A stretch of 55,949 bases of DNA. It comes from Planctomycetota bacterium (GTDB lineage Bacteria; Planctomycetota; Phycisphaerae; Phycisphaerales; SM1A02). Below, piece by piece: positions 8,740 through 16,620 of the stretch. The position numbers were made by a program, and so were the translations under genes. Under the pieces are notes generated by a model. It did no database searches. It was not told where the DNA came from and saw nothing but the letters and a program-made list of their open reading frames with translations. Position 1 is the stretch's first letter; the number at the start of each line of letters is the position of its first letter. The stretch lies in the NCBI GenBank assembly GCA_003671075.1, contig QWPT01000011.1, forward strand, positions 1 to 55,949, in the 5' to 3' direction.

Positions 8740-9704
8740 TTCTTACCTCCGAACACACCTTCAAGCGCGCCGCCGAGGCCCTTCACGCCGTCCTTCAGCG
8801 CGCCACCAGCGCCCTCAAGCACCTTGCCCGCGCCCTCGGTCACGCCCTTGCCGATGTTGCCGAGTTCCTTGCCGATGCCCTTGAGTGCGTCGCCCGCGTT
8901 GTTGATGCCGCTATCGACGGCGCCGCGCAGTTGGCCACCGATCATGCCGCCGATTCCATCGACCGCACCCTGCATTCCACCAAGCACATCGGAGCCGAGG
9001 CCCTCGATGTTCGCCGCGATGACGCCCTTCATGACCGCGCTGATGACAACGCCTGAAATTTCGCTCGCCAGCACATTGACCCCGCCCTTCGACGAAAGGT
9101 CACGAACCACGAGGTCGGGCAACTTCACCTCAACAACTCCATCCTTGCCGCCGGCGATGTTGCGAAGATTCACCTGGATCTTCTCCAGGCGAAGTTCCTT
9201 GATGATCGCTTCCTTCGACTCGCCCGCAGGCGGCGTTGGTTCGGGCGACGGAGTTGGCTGCGTCGGAGGCTTGTCTGCACCGGTCAGCTTCTTGAGGTTG
9301 TCAACGATCTTCTCGATATTGAGCTTGCCGTCGGCGCCCTTCTCCACATCGATGGTGAGGTTGCGAATCGCAACGCGATCAATAACGATCTTGTCGCCCG
9401 TGAGCCCAGAGAACGGCGCATCGACCTCGATCGCGCCAAGGGTCACGAACTTCACCGGCGCGTAGCCCTGCGGATTGTCGACTTCGAGCAGATCAATCGA
9501 GGTCTTGCCCGAGACAAGTCCAATCGAGACATCGTGCACGCTCGTCTTCACCCCGAGCGCGATGGTGCCCGCGGTGGCGATTCCCGCGCGTGCGATCGAG
9601 TCAAGAAACAACACTGTGCCCAGCACGAGCGCAATGATCGCCAACACCAGCACGATGACGATCTTTCGGAGGACGGCGCCGCGACGAGAGGTCGATGGAT
9701 TCAT
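8736..9704 (-). CDS. AsmA-like inner-membrane protein
   Basis: A 322-residue protein with one N-terminal transmembrane anchor ([20 protein letters not shown], about residues 14-33). An AsmA-type region follows, with repeated strands ([37 protein letters not shown]). A proline-rich linker (about 160-175) precedes a second strand region and a Gly/Ala-rich amphipathic tail built of heptad-like units ([20 protein letters not shown]). AsmA/YhdP proteins bridge the periplasm and move phospholipids to the outer membrane; this one is short. It is first in its operon, with TATTCT seven bases before the ATG. Confidence 0.75.
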   Translation of the reverse strand: MNPSTSRRGAVLRKIVIVLVLAIIALVLGTVLFLDSIARAGIATAGTIALGVKTSVHDVSIGLVSGKTSIDLLEVDNPQGYAPVKFVTLGAIEVDAPFSGLTGDKIVIDRVAIRNLTIDVEKGADGKLNIEKIVDNLKKLTGADKPPTQPTPSPEPTPPAGESKEAIIKELRLEKIQVNLRNIAGGKDGVVEVKLPDLVVRDLSSKGGVNVLASEISGVVISAVMKGVIAANIEGLGSDVLGGMQGAVDGIGGMIGGQLRGAVDSGINNAGDALKGIGKELGNIGKGVTEGAGKVLEGAGGALKDGVKGLGGALEGVFGGKK

Positions 9705-9711
9705 GGCGCGC

Positions 9712-9717
9712 AGAATA
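9712..9717 (-). promoter_or_regulatory. -10 hexamer TATTCT before the AsmA-like gene
   Basis: On the minus strand TATTCT ends 7 bases before the ATG at 9704. The divergent folE promoter lies about 50 bases away, so the 78-base gap serves both operons. Confidence 0.55.
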
Positions 9718-9767
9718 CGGCGTTTGCACAGTTCTGCGCGGTGGATGCACTGCTATCCGCAAGCAGC

Positions 9768-9773
9768 TACCAT
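9768..9773 (+). promoter_or_regulatory. -10 hexamer TACCAT before folE
   Basis: TACCAT ends 9 bases before the ATG at 9783. No Shine-Dalgarno sequence is present. Confidence 0.5.
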
Positions 9774-9782
9774 CTTCGCCCC

Positions 9783-10376
9783 ATGCTTGAACCCGACATG
9801 AATTCGCCCGACGCGAAGATCGCCATGGCCAATGTGCGCTCGCTCCTGAGCTTCATCGGCGAGGACCCAGACCGCGAGGGTCTCCTCGACACTCCCCAGC
9901 GCGTGGTCAAGGCCATGCACGAGCATTTCTGGGGCTACCACGCCGATCCATTGGAGCCGCTGCAACGCACCTTCGGCGAAATCGAAGGTTACGACGAACT
10001 CGTTCTCCTGCAGGACATCGAGGTGCACAGCCACTGCGAGCACCACATGGTGCCGTTCATCGGCCGAGCGCATGTCGCCTACATCCCCAACGGCCGCGTT
10101 GTGGGGCTCTCGAAACTTGCCCGCGTGGTCGACATCTATTCAAAGCGACTTCAGGTTCAAGAGAAGTTGACCGCGCAAATCGCCAACGCCATTAACACCA
10201 CGCTGCGACCGCGCGGCGTTGCGGTGGTGATTCAAGCGCGCCATTTCTGTATGTGCTACCGGGGCGTGCGCCAACCCGCGGCGGTCACGACCACTTCCAA
10301 GTTGCACGGCTCGTTCCTCACGAATCCCGCCGCGCGCATGGAACTGTTCACGCTCCTGAGCCTAAAGCCCGACTGA
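9783..10376 (+). CDS. folE: GTP cyclohydrolase I
   Basis: FolE converts GTP to 7,8-dihydroneopterin triphosphate, the first step to folate and other pterins. The 197-residue protein has the family signatures: [19 protein letters not shown] near the N-terminus, the zinc-site segment [20 protein letters not shown] and the second ligand region [10 protein letters not shown]. It ends with a helix common to the family ([13 protein letters not shown]). I chose ATG 9783 over the longer frame because the extension overlaps the promoter and the family N-terminus begins here. Confidence 0.95.
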   Translation: MLEPDMNSPDAKIAMANVRSLLSFIGEDPDREGLLDTPQRVVKAMHEHFWGYHADPLEPLQRTFGEIEGYDELVLLQDIEVHSHCEHHMVPFIGRAHVAYIPNGRVVGLSKLARVVDIYSKRLQVQEKLTAQIANAINTTLRPRGVAVVIQARHFCMCYRGVRQPAAVTTTSKLHGSFLTNPAARMELFTLLSLKPD

Positions 10377-10414
10377 TTTGCGCCAACGCTGCGACCTCCC
10401 GCCGAATATCCAAC

Positions 10415-11971
10415 ATGTCTGAAGTCACCGCACCATCGAATTCCCCCGCCGCACCGAAGAAGATGGACGACATCGTCGCCCTCTGCCGTCGTCGCGGCTT
10501 CATCTTCCAATCTTCCGAAATCTACGGTGGAATCAACGGTTTTTGGGATTACGGTCCGCTCGGCGCCAGCCTCAAGCGCAACCTGAAGAACGCTTGGTGG
10601 AGCGATGTCGTCGAGCGTGAACTCATCGGCCCCGATGGCAACGCCATCGATATCGTCGGCATCGACTGCACGATCATCATGAACCCAAAAACCTGGGTCG
10701 CGTCCGGCCATGTGGGCGGATTCAACGACCCGATGGTCGACTGCAAGGAGAGCAAGCAGCGCTACCGAGCCGATCACCTCGTCGTGCTCGGCTCGAGCGT
10801 TGCAGGCGCGCGCCTACACGCATTCGTTGAGAATGACGACGAGCAGCGCGCACAGGCGACGAAGGCGCTCGTGCGCTACGAGAAGCGCGACGCACTCGAT
10901 CCCGCGGTGCATGTCCTTCGGCCGTTCATGTCGATCTCCGCCGAGGAACGCGCGCGCACGATGGGGCCACATGCCAAGGAAACCGGCACGCTCACCGAGC
11001 CGCGCATGTTCAACCTCATGTTCGAGACCCACTGTGGTGCGATCCGCGACGAGAACTCGCTCGCGTATCTGCGCCCCGAAACCGCGCAAGGCATCTTCAC
11101 CAACTTCTGGAATGTCTGCGATTCCACGCGCGTGCGCGTTCCTTTCGGCATCGCGCAGATCGGCAAGGCCTTCCGCAACGAAGTCACGCCGCGCAATTTC
11201 ACCTTCCGCAGCCGCGAATTCGAGCAGATGGAGATCGAGTTCTTCATCCGACCCGACACCGCCAACGAGTGGTACCAGTGGTGGCGCGATTGGCGATTCT
11301 CCTGGTGGCAGAAGATCGGCCTCGCTGGCGACAATCTCATTCTGCGCGAGCATGACCGCGACGAGCTCGCCCACTACGCCAAGGTCGGCGCCGGTACCAG
11401 CGACATCGAGTACCGCTTTCCCTTTACTGCGCCCGGATACGGCGAGCTCGAAGGCATCGCCCATCGCGCCGACTTCGACCTCAAGGCCCACGCCACCGCC
11501 TGCGGCAAGGGCGAGAAGATGCGCTACTTCGACCAAGAGAAGAACGAGCGTTACTTCCCCCATGTCATCGAGCCATCCGCTGGCGCAGACCGAGGCACGC
11601 TCGCCCTGCTGTGCGAGGCGTACACGCCCGATCCATCGCGCGCCTCTGGCGTGTTCATGAAGTTTGATCCGCGCATGGCGCCGGTGAAGGCGGGCGTGTT
11701 TCCGCTCGTCAACAAGGACGGCCTGCCCGAGATCGCCGAGCGTCTTTTCCGCGACCTTCGCAAGAAGCACGCGGTCGAGTTCGATGAGAAGCAGTCCATC
11801 GGCAAGCGCTACGCCCGCATGGACGAAGCGGGCACGCCGTTCTGCATCACCATCGACCATGATGGCGCCACCAGCTCCACCGCGACCGTCCGCCACCGCG
11901 ACACCCAAGCGCAGGAGCGCGTCGCGCTCGACCAGATCCCTGCATATATCTCGGAGCGCGTGGGCGCCTAG
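10415..11971 (+). CDS. glyQS: Glycyl-tRNA synthetase (dimeric, GRS1 type)
   Basis: A 518-residue class II aminoacyl-tRNA synthetase of the single-chain alpha-2 type. It has the RRGFIFQSSEIYGG entry motif, the WDYGPLGASLKRNL segment, YLRPETAQGIFTNF with motif 2 around AFRNEVTPRNFTFR, and motif 3 in the C-terminal catalytic part, followed by an anticodon-binding domain (FPLVNKDGLPEIAERLF). It charges tRNA-Gly in the cytoplasm. The ATG follows a stop of folE by 38 bases. A downstream ATG at residue 17 (MDDIVALC) is an alternative start. Confidence 0.95.
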   Translation: MSEVTAPSNSPAAPKKMDDIVALCRRRGFIFQSSEIYGGINGFWDYGPLGASLKRNLKNAWWSDVVERELIGPDGNAIDIVGIDCTIIMNPKTWVASGHVGGFNDPMVDCKESKQRYRADHLVVLGSSVAGARLHAFVENDDEQRAQATKALVRYEKRDALDPAVHVLRPFMSISAEERARTMGPHAKETGTLTEPRMFNLMFETHCGAIRDENSLAYLRPETAQGIFTNFWNVCDSTRVRVPFGIAQIGKAFRNEVTPRNFTFRSREFEQMEIEFFIRPDTANEWYQWWRDWRFSWWQKIGLAGDNLILREHDRDELAHYAKVGAGTSDIEYRFPFTAPGYGELEGIAHRADFDLKAHATACGKGEKMRYFDQEKNERYFPHVIEPSAGADRGTLALLCEAYTPDPSRASGVFMKFDPRMAPVKAGVFPLVNKDGLPEIAERLFRDLRKKHAVEFDEKQSIGKRYARMDEAGTPFCITIDHDGATSSTATVRHRDTQAQERVALDQIPAYISERVGA

Positions 11972-12015
11972 CGCGGAACTGGCGCGGCAAGTGGACGCGG
12001 TAAAACGGACGCGGT

Positions 12016-12041
12016 AAAAAAAGACGCGGCGCCACGTGTCT
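12016..12041 (-). terminator. Rho-independent terminator of candidate RNA 2
   Basis: Stem AGACACG/CGCGTCT (minus-strand reading, one mismatch) with a 6-base loop, followed by seven T residues. Read on the plus strand it may also stop glyQS transcription, though only three T residues follow there. Confidence 0.7.
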
Positions 12042-12133
12042 TTCCGCAACACGCGACGCCACGCCATCTGGCCTTTAGGAGCCGCACTTGTTTACGCGCG
12101 GGGACGGGATGGGATCGCCCGTTCCCTCGATAT
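12016..12133 (-). ncRNA. Candidate structured RNA 2 (minus strand)
   Basis: On the minus strand GATAAT (12139-12144) is a good -10, and a strong terminator with seven T residues closes the unit at about 12016. The roughly 115-base segment between folds into successive small hairpins: ACGGG/CCCGT at 12104-12122, CCGC/GCGG, and GCC-AGAT-GGC. No start codon with a ribosome binding site is evident. A 13-base match to 5S rRNA loop C exists, but the rest does not fit 5S. The family is unknown; the 5' end is inferred. Confidence 0.35.
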
Positions 12134-12211
12134 CGGCGATTATCCCGCGGTTCTTCAAAAAAGTGACCGATCCGCGCCGAGTTCTGCGTCACAAACGAAA
12201 GCCCGCAATTG

Positions 12212-12242
12212 AAAAAGCCCCATGCGGCCTTGCGGCCGCATG
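12212..12242 (-). terminator. Rho-independent terminator of candidate RNA 1
   Basis: CATGCGGCC and GGCCGCATG form a perfect 9-base stem around a 4-base loop (12221-12242). On the minus strand it is followed by GGGCTTTTTC, a typical T-tract. Confidence 0.85.
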
Positions 12243-12400
12243 GAGCTCGTCCCTAACAGGAAGCATGCCCTTTCGGGGGACCCTCCGTGAGGAGTCGTCG
12301 GGTCACCGCTTCCGTCGAATGCCCGAACGCTTTCGCGCCGCAGGGCACCCCGGATAGGCCCCGCACGGACATTCAACGGCGGAAGTATGGGCCGACCTCG
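12212..12400 (-). ncRNA. Candidate structured RNA 1 (minus strand)
   Basis: About 190 bases on the minus strand end at a perfect intrinsic terminator. Stems visible in the minus-strand reading are TGCCC/GGGCA (12320-12347), enclosing a CGC-GAAA-GCG hairpin; GGAAGC/GCTTCC (12259-12313), enclosing a GACC/GGTC-CTCC-TCAC-GGAG hairpin and a CCC-GAAA-GGG hairpin. Both tetraloops read GAAA only on the minus strand, which sets the direction. There is no convincing open frame. It is too short for RNase P or tmRNA and lacks the SRP loop sequences. The 5' end is a guess; it might start as the leader or tail of the astD operon instead. Confidence 0.45.
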
Positions 12401-12424
12401 ATCAAATCGCTATGAGGAGGAATC

Positions 12425-12445
12425 CCCAAAGCCACACGATTTGGG
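12425..12445 (-). terminator. Weak hairpin after astD
   Basis: CCCAAA and TTTGGG (6 bases, 9-base loop) lie 40 bases beyond the astD stop codon. No T-tract follows, so this is a weak or factor-dependent terminator at best. Confidence 0.3.
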
Positions 12446-12484
12446 TGCACGCATCAAGCGACATGCACGCGCGCGCGAACCCGC

Positions 12485-13999
12485 TCAGGTGAACAGACGA
12501 GGGTCGACCGACATGCCCTGCGCCACCACCAGCTCGCCGTGGTCCACCATGGTGGCAACCGGATAGGCGACCGAATCGACGGCAAATGCGCCTGCAGGAC
12601 GGTGATTTCCGCTGCGACCAAGGCCGCCGAAAGGCAACTTACTGCTCGCTCCAGCAGTGCCGGTGTTCCAATTCACGCACCCTGCGCGGCAACCCGACAT
12701 GAATCGACGCCACTGCTCTTCATCGCTGCTGAAGAGACTCGCCGCCAGACCAAAGTTGGTGGCATTTGCTTGTGCGATCGCATCATCGAGGTCGCGCGCG
12801 CGGGCGAACTGAACAAATGGTCCGAAGATTTCCGTCTCATCGGCGCTGCATTCAAAGCGCGCAACCTCGACCGCGCCAGGCGAGATGAAGTAGCCAGCGC
12901 GATCAAGCGCCGACGCCTCCAGCAACAACCGTCCGCGCGCGGCCAACGCCGCCTGAGCGCGAAGCACCACATCGCGCGCCTCGCCAGTAACCAGCGGCCC
13001 CATGAACGCAGGCACGCCGTCATCGGCGGCCGCAATAATCAGATTCGACGCGACCTTCAAGAACATCGGGATAAACCGATCGGCGATCGACTCCTCAACA
13101 ATGATCCGCCGCGTGCAGGTGCAACGCTGACCAGTGGTCGCGTAGCTCGCACGCACGCATTCGATCGCCGCGCGGCGAAGGTCGGCCTTCGCAGTCACAA
13201 CCGCAGGATTCGAACCGCCCATCTCAAGGGCGATCAGTCGTCCCGGCGTGTCGAGGTTCGCTTCAAGAATGCGCCGACCCACGGGAAACGAGCCGGTAAA
13301 CAGCACTCCGTCGACCTCGGGATGAGTCGCAAGCCGCGACGCAATCACGCCGCTTCCCTGCACAACATTGAAGACGCCCGCGGGAAACCCAACCTCATGT
13401 GCGAGTTCGGCCATCAACTGACCGACCGACGCGCCCTTCTCACTCGGCTTGAACACGATGGTGTTTCCCAGCAGCAACGCCGGCACGATGTGGCCGTTGG
13501 GAAGATGCGCTGGAAAGTTGTACGGCCCGAGCACCGCCATCACCCCATGAGGCTTGAAGCTGCAAATGCCAGTTTTTCCCGCGCCAGCAGCGACTTCGAA
13601 GCCCGTCACCCGCGCGACCACCCGATCTTCAAGCGTGATCGTCACCTTCTCGGCAACGATCTTCGCCTCGAGCTCCGCCTCCCACTTGACCTTGCCGATC
13701 TCGCGCGAAATCGCCGCCGCAAGTCGGGCCGCGTGCTTCACGCAAGTGTCACGCCAGCGCTCAAGAAACACGCGGCGTTCATCAAACGAAAGCGCGCTCC
13801 ATGCGGGAAACGCTCGGCGAGCAGCGGCAACGGCGTCCTCAGCGTGAGCGCCAACGGGCGTGCCTTGCCAGACGATTGCATCGGGATTTGCTGGATCGCG
13901 CGTAGTAATCGCATCACCGCGCAATGAACGAAACACGCCGTCGACATAGTCGCTCGGAGCGTGCGTGAGATACGCAGTGGACGCAAGCATTCGATTCAA
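12485..13999 (-). CDS. astD: Succinylglutamate semialdehyde dehydrogenase
   Basis: A 504-residue aldehyde dehydrogenase. It has the catalytic PYNFPAHLPNGHIVPALLLG region, the cofactor segment FKPSEKGAS, the glutamate motif LEMGGSNPAV and the nucleophile in TTGQRCTCTRRIIV. These details (the PAHLPNGH and SNPAVV forms) are those of AstD, which oxidises N-succinylglutamate semialdehyde with NAD+ in arginine succinyltransferase catabolism. It lies 6 bases after astA, and the AstC-like aminotransferase precedes both, so the context supports the call. Confidence 0.9.
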   Translation of the reverse strand: MNRMLASTAYLTHAPSDYVDGVFRSLRGDAITTRDPANPDAIVWQGTPVGAHAEDAVAAARRAFPAWSALSFDERRVFLERWRDTCVKHAARLAAAISREIGKVKWEAELEAKIVAEKVTITLEDRVVARVTGFEVAAGAGKTGICSFKPHGVMAVLGPYNFPAHLPNGHIVPALLLGNTIVFKPSEKGASVGQLMAELAHEVGFPAGVFNVVQGSGVIASRLATHPEVDGVLFTGSFPVGRRILEANLDTPGRLIALEMGGSNPAVVTAKADLRRAAIECVRASYATTGQRCTCTRRIIVEESIADRFIPMFLKVASNLIIAAADDGVPAFMGPLVTGEARDVVLRAQAALAARGRLLLEASALDRAGYFISPGAVEVARFECSADETEIFGPFVQFARARDLDDAIAQANATNFGLAASLFSSDEEQWRRFMSGCRAGCVNWNTGTAGASSKLPFGGLGRSGNHRPAGAFAVDSVAYPVATMVDHGELVVAQGMSVDPRLFT

Positions 14000-14005
14000 C
14001 CTTCC

Positions 14006-15055
14006 TCAGGACTTCTTGCTTCGACGCGGCTTCGCCTTTGACTCGGGAAGCGGCGTGAAGCCGATCATCGCGTCATCGGTTGCGCCAATCGCCTCGAGTG
14101 TTTCCGCCGCAAGCACGATCCGATCGCCAGAGATCTCATAGATGCTGCGGGTAGCGCGAAATCCGCCCCGCCCCTTGTGCGACACGAACGCTTCGCTGTT
14201 TCCCGCTGGATTTCCAGCGATTGCGCTCATCGAGACCGTTGCCTTCACCAAACCAACCTCGTCGATCTTCACCTCGAGGTACGGTCCGCCATCGAATGGA
14301 TCAACATGGCCGTGGTACTTGAATCCCTGCTTCTCCAGCATGCGCTTCGCGGGCTCGGTCTCATCGCCCACCTTGCCGATCAACGCGCGCGCCTCAGGCG
14401 GAAGCAACGATGCGAAGATCTCGCCCTTGGGCCACAGCGCAAGAAGGAACTCCTTCGATCGCGAACTGAAGAGATCGGCTTCCTTGTAGGAGAGGTTGAT
14501 GAAGCGACGCCCAAGATATTCCCAGAGCAGCGTGCCCGAGTCAGGCGTGAGCGGTCCCATCATTTCGGCCAAGATGCTCTCCGCGAACATGGCGCGATGC
14601 AAGCCGATGAAGTGAAAGCGAATCAGCGACAACAGTGAGCCAAGTCGATCGCAATGGCCACGAAATCCTGGCGCGAGAATAAGGCCGCCCACTTCGCTCG
14701 GCCCGCTGCTGTCGGTGCCGAGTTCGAGCGTGGTGTGCGTTTGACCAAGCTGAAGATCTTCGCTGTAGAACGAGCGTTTGCCCGTCTTCAGGAAGATGTG
14801 CGGATGCCCTTCCCATGACACGCAACAGAGAATCGTGCAAGTGCCGACCGCTTCGCCCGACTCAAGATCTTCGAGCACAAACATAAACTCGCGCTGTCGA
14901 ATGTCCTCGACCTCGCCAGTGAAACTGCGGCGACTGCGCCCGATCTTGGCGGCAAGAAGCTCCTTATCCGCGGGCAAATTGATGAAATGCACCATCTTCG
15001 CCAGCTTGAGCAGGGTCGGAAGGTCGTCGAGTATGGCGGGGCGAATGACAAACAT
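14006..15055 (-). CDS. astA: Arginine N-succinyltransferase
   Basis: A 349-residue protein of the AstA/AOST family, which transfers succinyl from succinyl-CoA to arginine as the first step of the AST pathway. It begins with MFVIRPAILDDLPTLLKLA and keeps the family's TELGT-type segment (HTTLELGTDSSGPSEVGGL), the FRGHCDRLGSLLSLIRFHFI helix, RFAESILAEMMGPLTPDG-like residues and LWEYLGRRFINLSYKEADL. A Lys/Arg-rich tail (KAKPRRSKKS) extends the C-terminus. It sits 6 bases from genes on both sides. Confidence 0.92.
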   Translation of the reverse strand: MFVIRPAILDDLPTLLKLAKMVHFINLPADKELLAAKIGRSRRSFTGEVEDIRQREFMFVLEDLESGEAVGTCTILCCVSWEGHPHIFLKTGKRSFYSEDLQLGQTHTTLELGTDSSGPSEVGGLILAPGFRGHCDRLGSLLSLIRFHFIGLHRAMFAESILAEMMGPLTPDSGTLLWEYLGRRFINLSYKEADLFSSRSKEFLLALWPKGEIFASLLPPEARALIGKVGDETEPAKRMLEKQGFKYHGHVDPFDGGPYLEVKIDEVGLVKATVSMSAIAGNPAGNSEAFVSHKGRGGFRATRSIYEISGDRIVLAAETLEAIGATDDAMIGFTPLPESKAKPRRSKKS

Positions 15056-15061
15056 GCTTGT

Positions 15062-16522
15062 TCAATTGGTGCGGGCGAATGACTTCGCCATGATCTCGAA
15101 CACTGGCGTGAATTGCTCTGGCTTCATCACGCCGACCGGCGGTAGCAGGCGCAAGTGATAGGGACCGTGTCCACAACTGAAGGCAATCACACCGTCCTCG
15201 AAGAGGTTGTTGAGGAGTTTGCCGATCTTCTCGCGGCTTCCGCCAAACGGAGTCAAGCGCATCATGCCGCCGGTACCAGCGACAAAGTTGCGATTGGTGC
15301 GCCCGAGCGTATTGGTCACGGGCGTGAACCACTCGGGATGCTCGGCAACGAACGCATCGGCGTGCTGCTTGAACGCAGCAAAGAGCTTGGCGTTCTTGCC
15401 GTCGGGGCCGTAGTAGCCACCAGACTGCAAGCGCCGAAGAATCGAAAGCCCAGTGGCAAACGCGCTTGTTGATGCGGCAAATGTGCCCGAGAGCAATCCC
15501 GCCTTCGGATTGAAATCCGCCGTATACAGGCACGCGCACGCCTGCGTGATCTTGCCAACGGTAACGACATCGATGTACTGGCCGAGATCCAACCGCTCGA
15601 AACAGAACATGCTTTCGGTGCGGCCGAAACTCTGCACTTCGTCGTCCCAGATGGGAATTCCAGCCTTTTTCGCCGCTTCGAACAGCGCCACAAAAAACTC
15701 GCGCGGCGCGGTGTTGAAGCCGCCCTCGCCCTGCACCAGCTCGGCGATCAGGCAGCAGTGCTGCCCCGGATAGCGATGGATGAGCTGCTCGAGATGCCAG
15801 AGCGTCATGTCGATCGAGCGCTGCACGCCCATTTCCGCGTCGAAGAACGGCAAGTAGTCAACGAGGATGTTGAGCGCAATGCCCTGTCGGTACGCGGAGG
15901 TGTCGCCGATCTGCGACATCGTGGTCGAGCGGCCCATGAAGCAATCGTGGAACGCGATGATGCGCGGCGCGGCGTTGGTCTTCTGCTGGCAGAGTTTGAG
16001 CGCGGCCTCGTTGGCCATGCAGCCAGAGTTGGTGATGAAGCAGTGCTTCATGCGCGAACTGCGCGCGGCCTCGTTGGCGAGAAACTCGCCGAACTCGATG
16101 GCATCTGCGTTGAACTGCAGGTTGCCCTGCATAATGAGGTCGCTGAGCGATCCGCGGATCGAGGCCTCGATCAACTCGGGATCACCATGGCCGAACATGT
16201 GCACGCCGATACCGTTGATCAGGTCCCACTTCACGCTTCCATCGATAAGCTCGACGAGCGGACCATTTCCGACGCCCGAGCCGAGGTACGGATAGAGCGG
16301 TCCGCGCCCGCGCACTTCAGTCGCGCGCTTGAGCCAGCGATCGAGCGTCTCCTTGAGTTCAGCGCGTGCCGGCCTCGCACCGGTCAACTCGCGCTGCTTC
16401 GCCTCGACCTCGTGGCGAATCGTGCGGATGGCTGCATCGATCGCGGGGCTTGAGTGCAGTGCGGAACCAACAGTCTGGGAAGCGGTGAGCGTCGTCGTCA
16501 TGGAGAGAATTGCCTTCTGCAA
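15062..16522 (-). CDS. Class III aminotransferase (probable AstC role)
   Basis: A 486-residue PLP-dependent class III aminotransferase. It shows the phosphate-binding ITNSGCMANEAALKL segment, the LIAELVQGEGGFN...PIWDDEVQSFGRTE motif and a PLP lysine in VVTVGKITQACA. Position immediately upstream of astA and astD argues for succinylornithine transaminase (AstC), but the sequence is not a close copy of the acetylornithine/succinylornithine subgroup and is longer at its N-terminus. The first ATG is at 16522; an internal ATG at 16501 (MTTTLTASQ) preceded by AATTCT is an alternative start. Confidence 0.82.
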   Translation of the reverse strand: MQKAILSMTTTLTASQTVGSALHSSPAIDAAIRTIRHEVEAKQRELTGARPARAELKETLDRWLKRATEVRGRGPLYPYLGSGVGNGPLVELIDGSVKWDLINGIGVHMFGHGDPELIEASIRGSLSDLIMQGNLQFNADAIEFGEFLANEAARSSRMKHCFITNSGCMANEAALKLCQQKTNAAPRIIAFHDCFMGRSTTMSQIGDTSAYRQGIALNILVDYLPFFDAEMGVQRSIDMTLWHLEQLIHRYPGQHCCLIAELVQGEGGFNTAPREFFVALFEAAKKAGIPIWDDEVQSFGRTESMFCFERLDLGQYIDVVTVGKITQACACLYTADFNPKAGLLSGTFAASTSAFATGLSILRRLQSGGYYGPDGKNAKLFAAFKQHADAFVAEHPEWFTPVTNTLGRTNRNFVAGTGGMMRLTPFGGSREKIGKLLNNLFEDGVIAFSCGHGPYHLRLLPPVGVMKPEQFTPVFEIMAKSFARTN

Positions 16523-16620
16523 GCTTGCAACGGAGCGTGGGTCCTAGCCGCGACGCTGGGACTCTGTTTTCGTCCGTTCGCTGAGGGGGGCTGTAGCCTA
16601 GATCCATCGAATTGCCCGTG
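16523..16620 (-). other. 98-base gap upstream of the ast genes
   Basis: No gene fits here. It separates the M20 peptidase gene from the aminotransferase gene on the same strand and is the only sizeable gap in the dapF-to-astD series, so a separate ast promoter or regulatory site may lie in it. I see no convincing hairpin or -10/-35 pair. Confidence 0.4.

Noticed and set aside
12105-12117. 13-base match on the minus strand to 5S rRNA loop C (CGATCCCATCCCG)
   Set aside because: The following conserved GAAC and the AGTTAAGC-type segment are missing, the helix III partner is mismatched, and the ends do not pair as helix I. The segment forms a simple ACGGG/CCCGT hairpin instead.
12314-12330. ATTCGACGG on the minus strand, resembling the 5' end of tmRNA
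   Set aside because: No tRNA-like 3' domain, no tag reading frame and the unit is too short.
12088-12357. Plus-strand frame of 89 codons after glyQS
   Set aside because: It runs across two hairpin terminators and the candidate RNAs, with no ribosome binding site.
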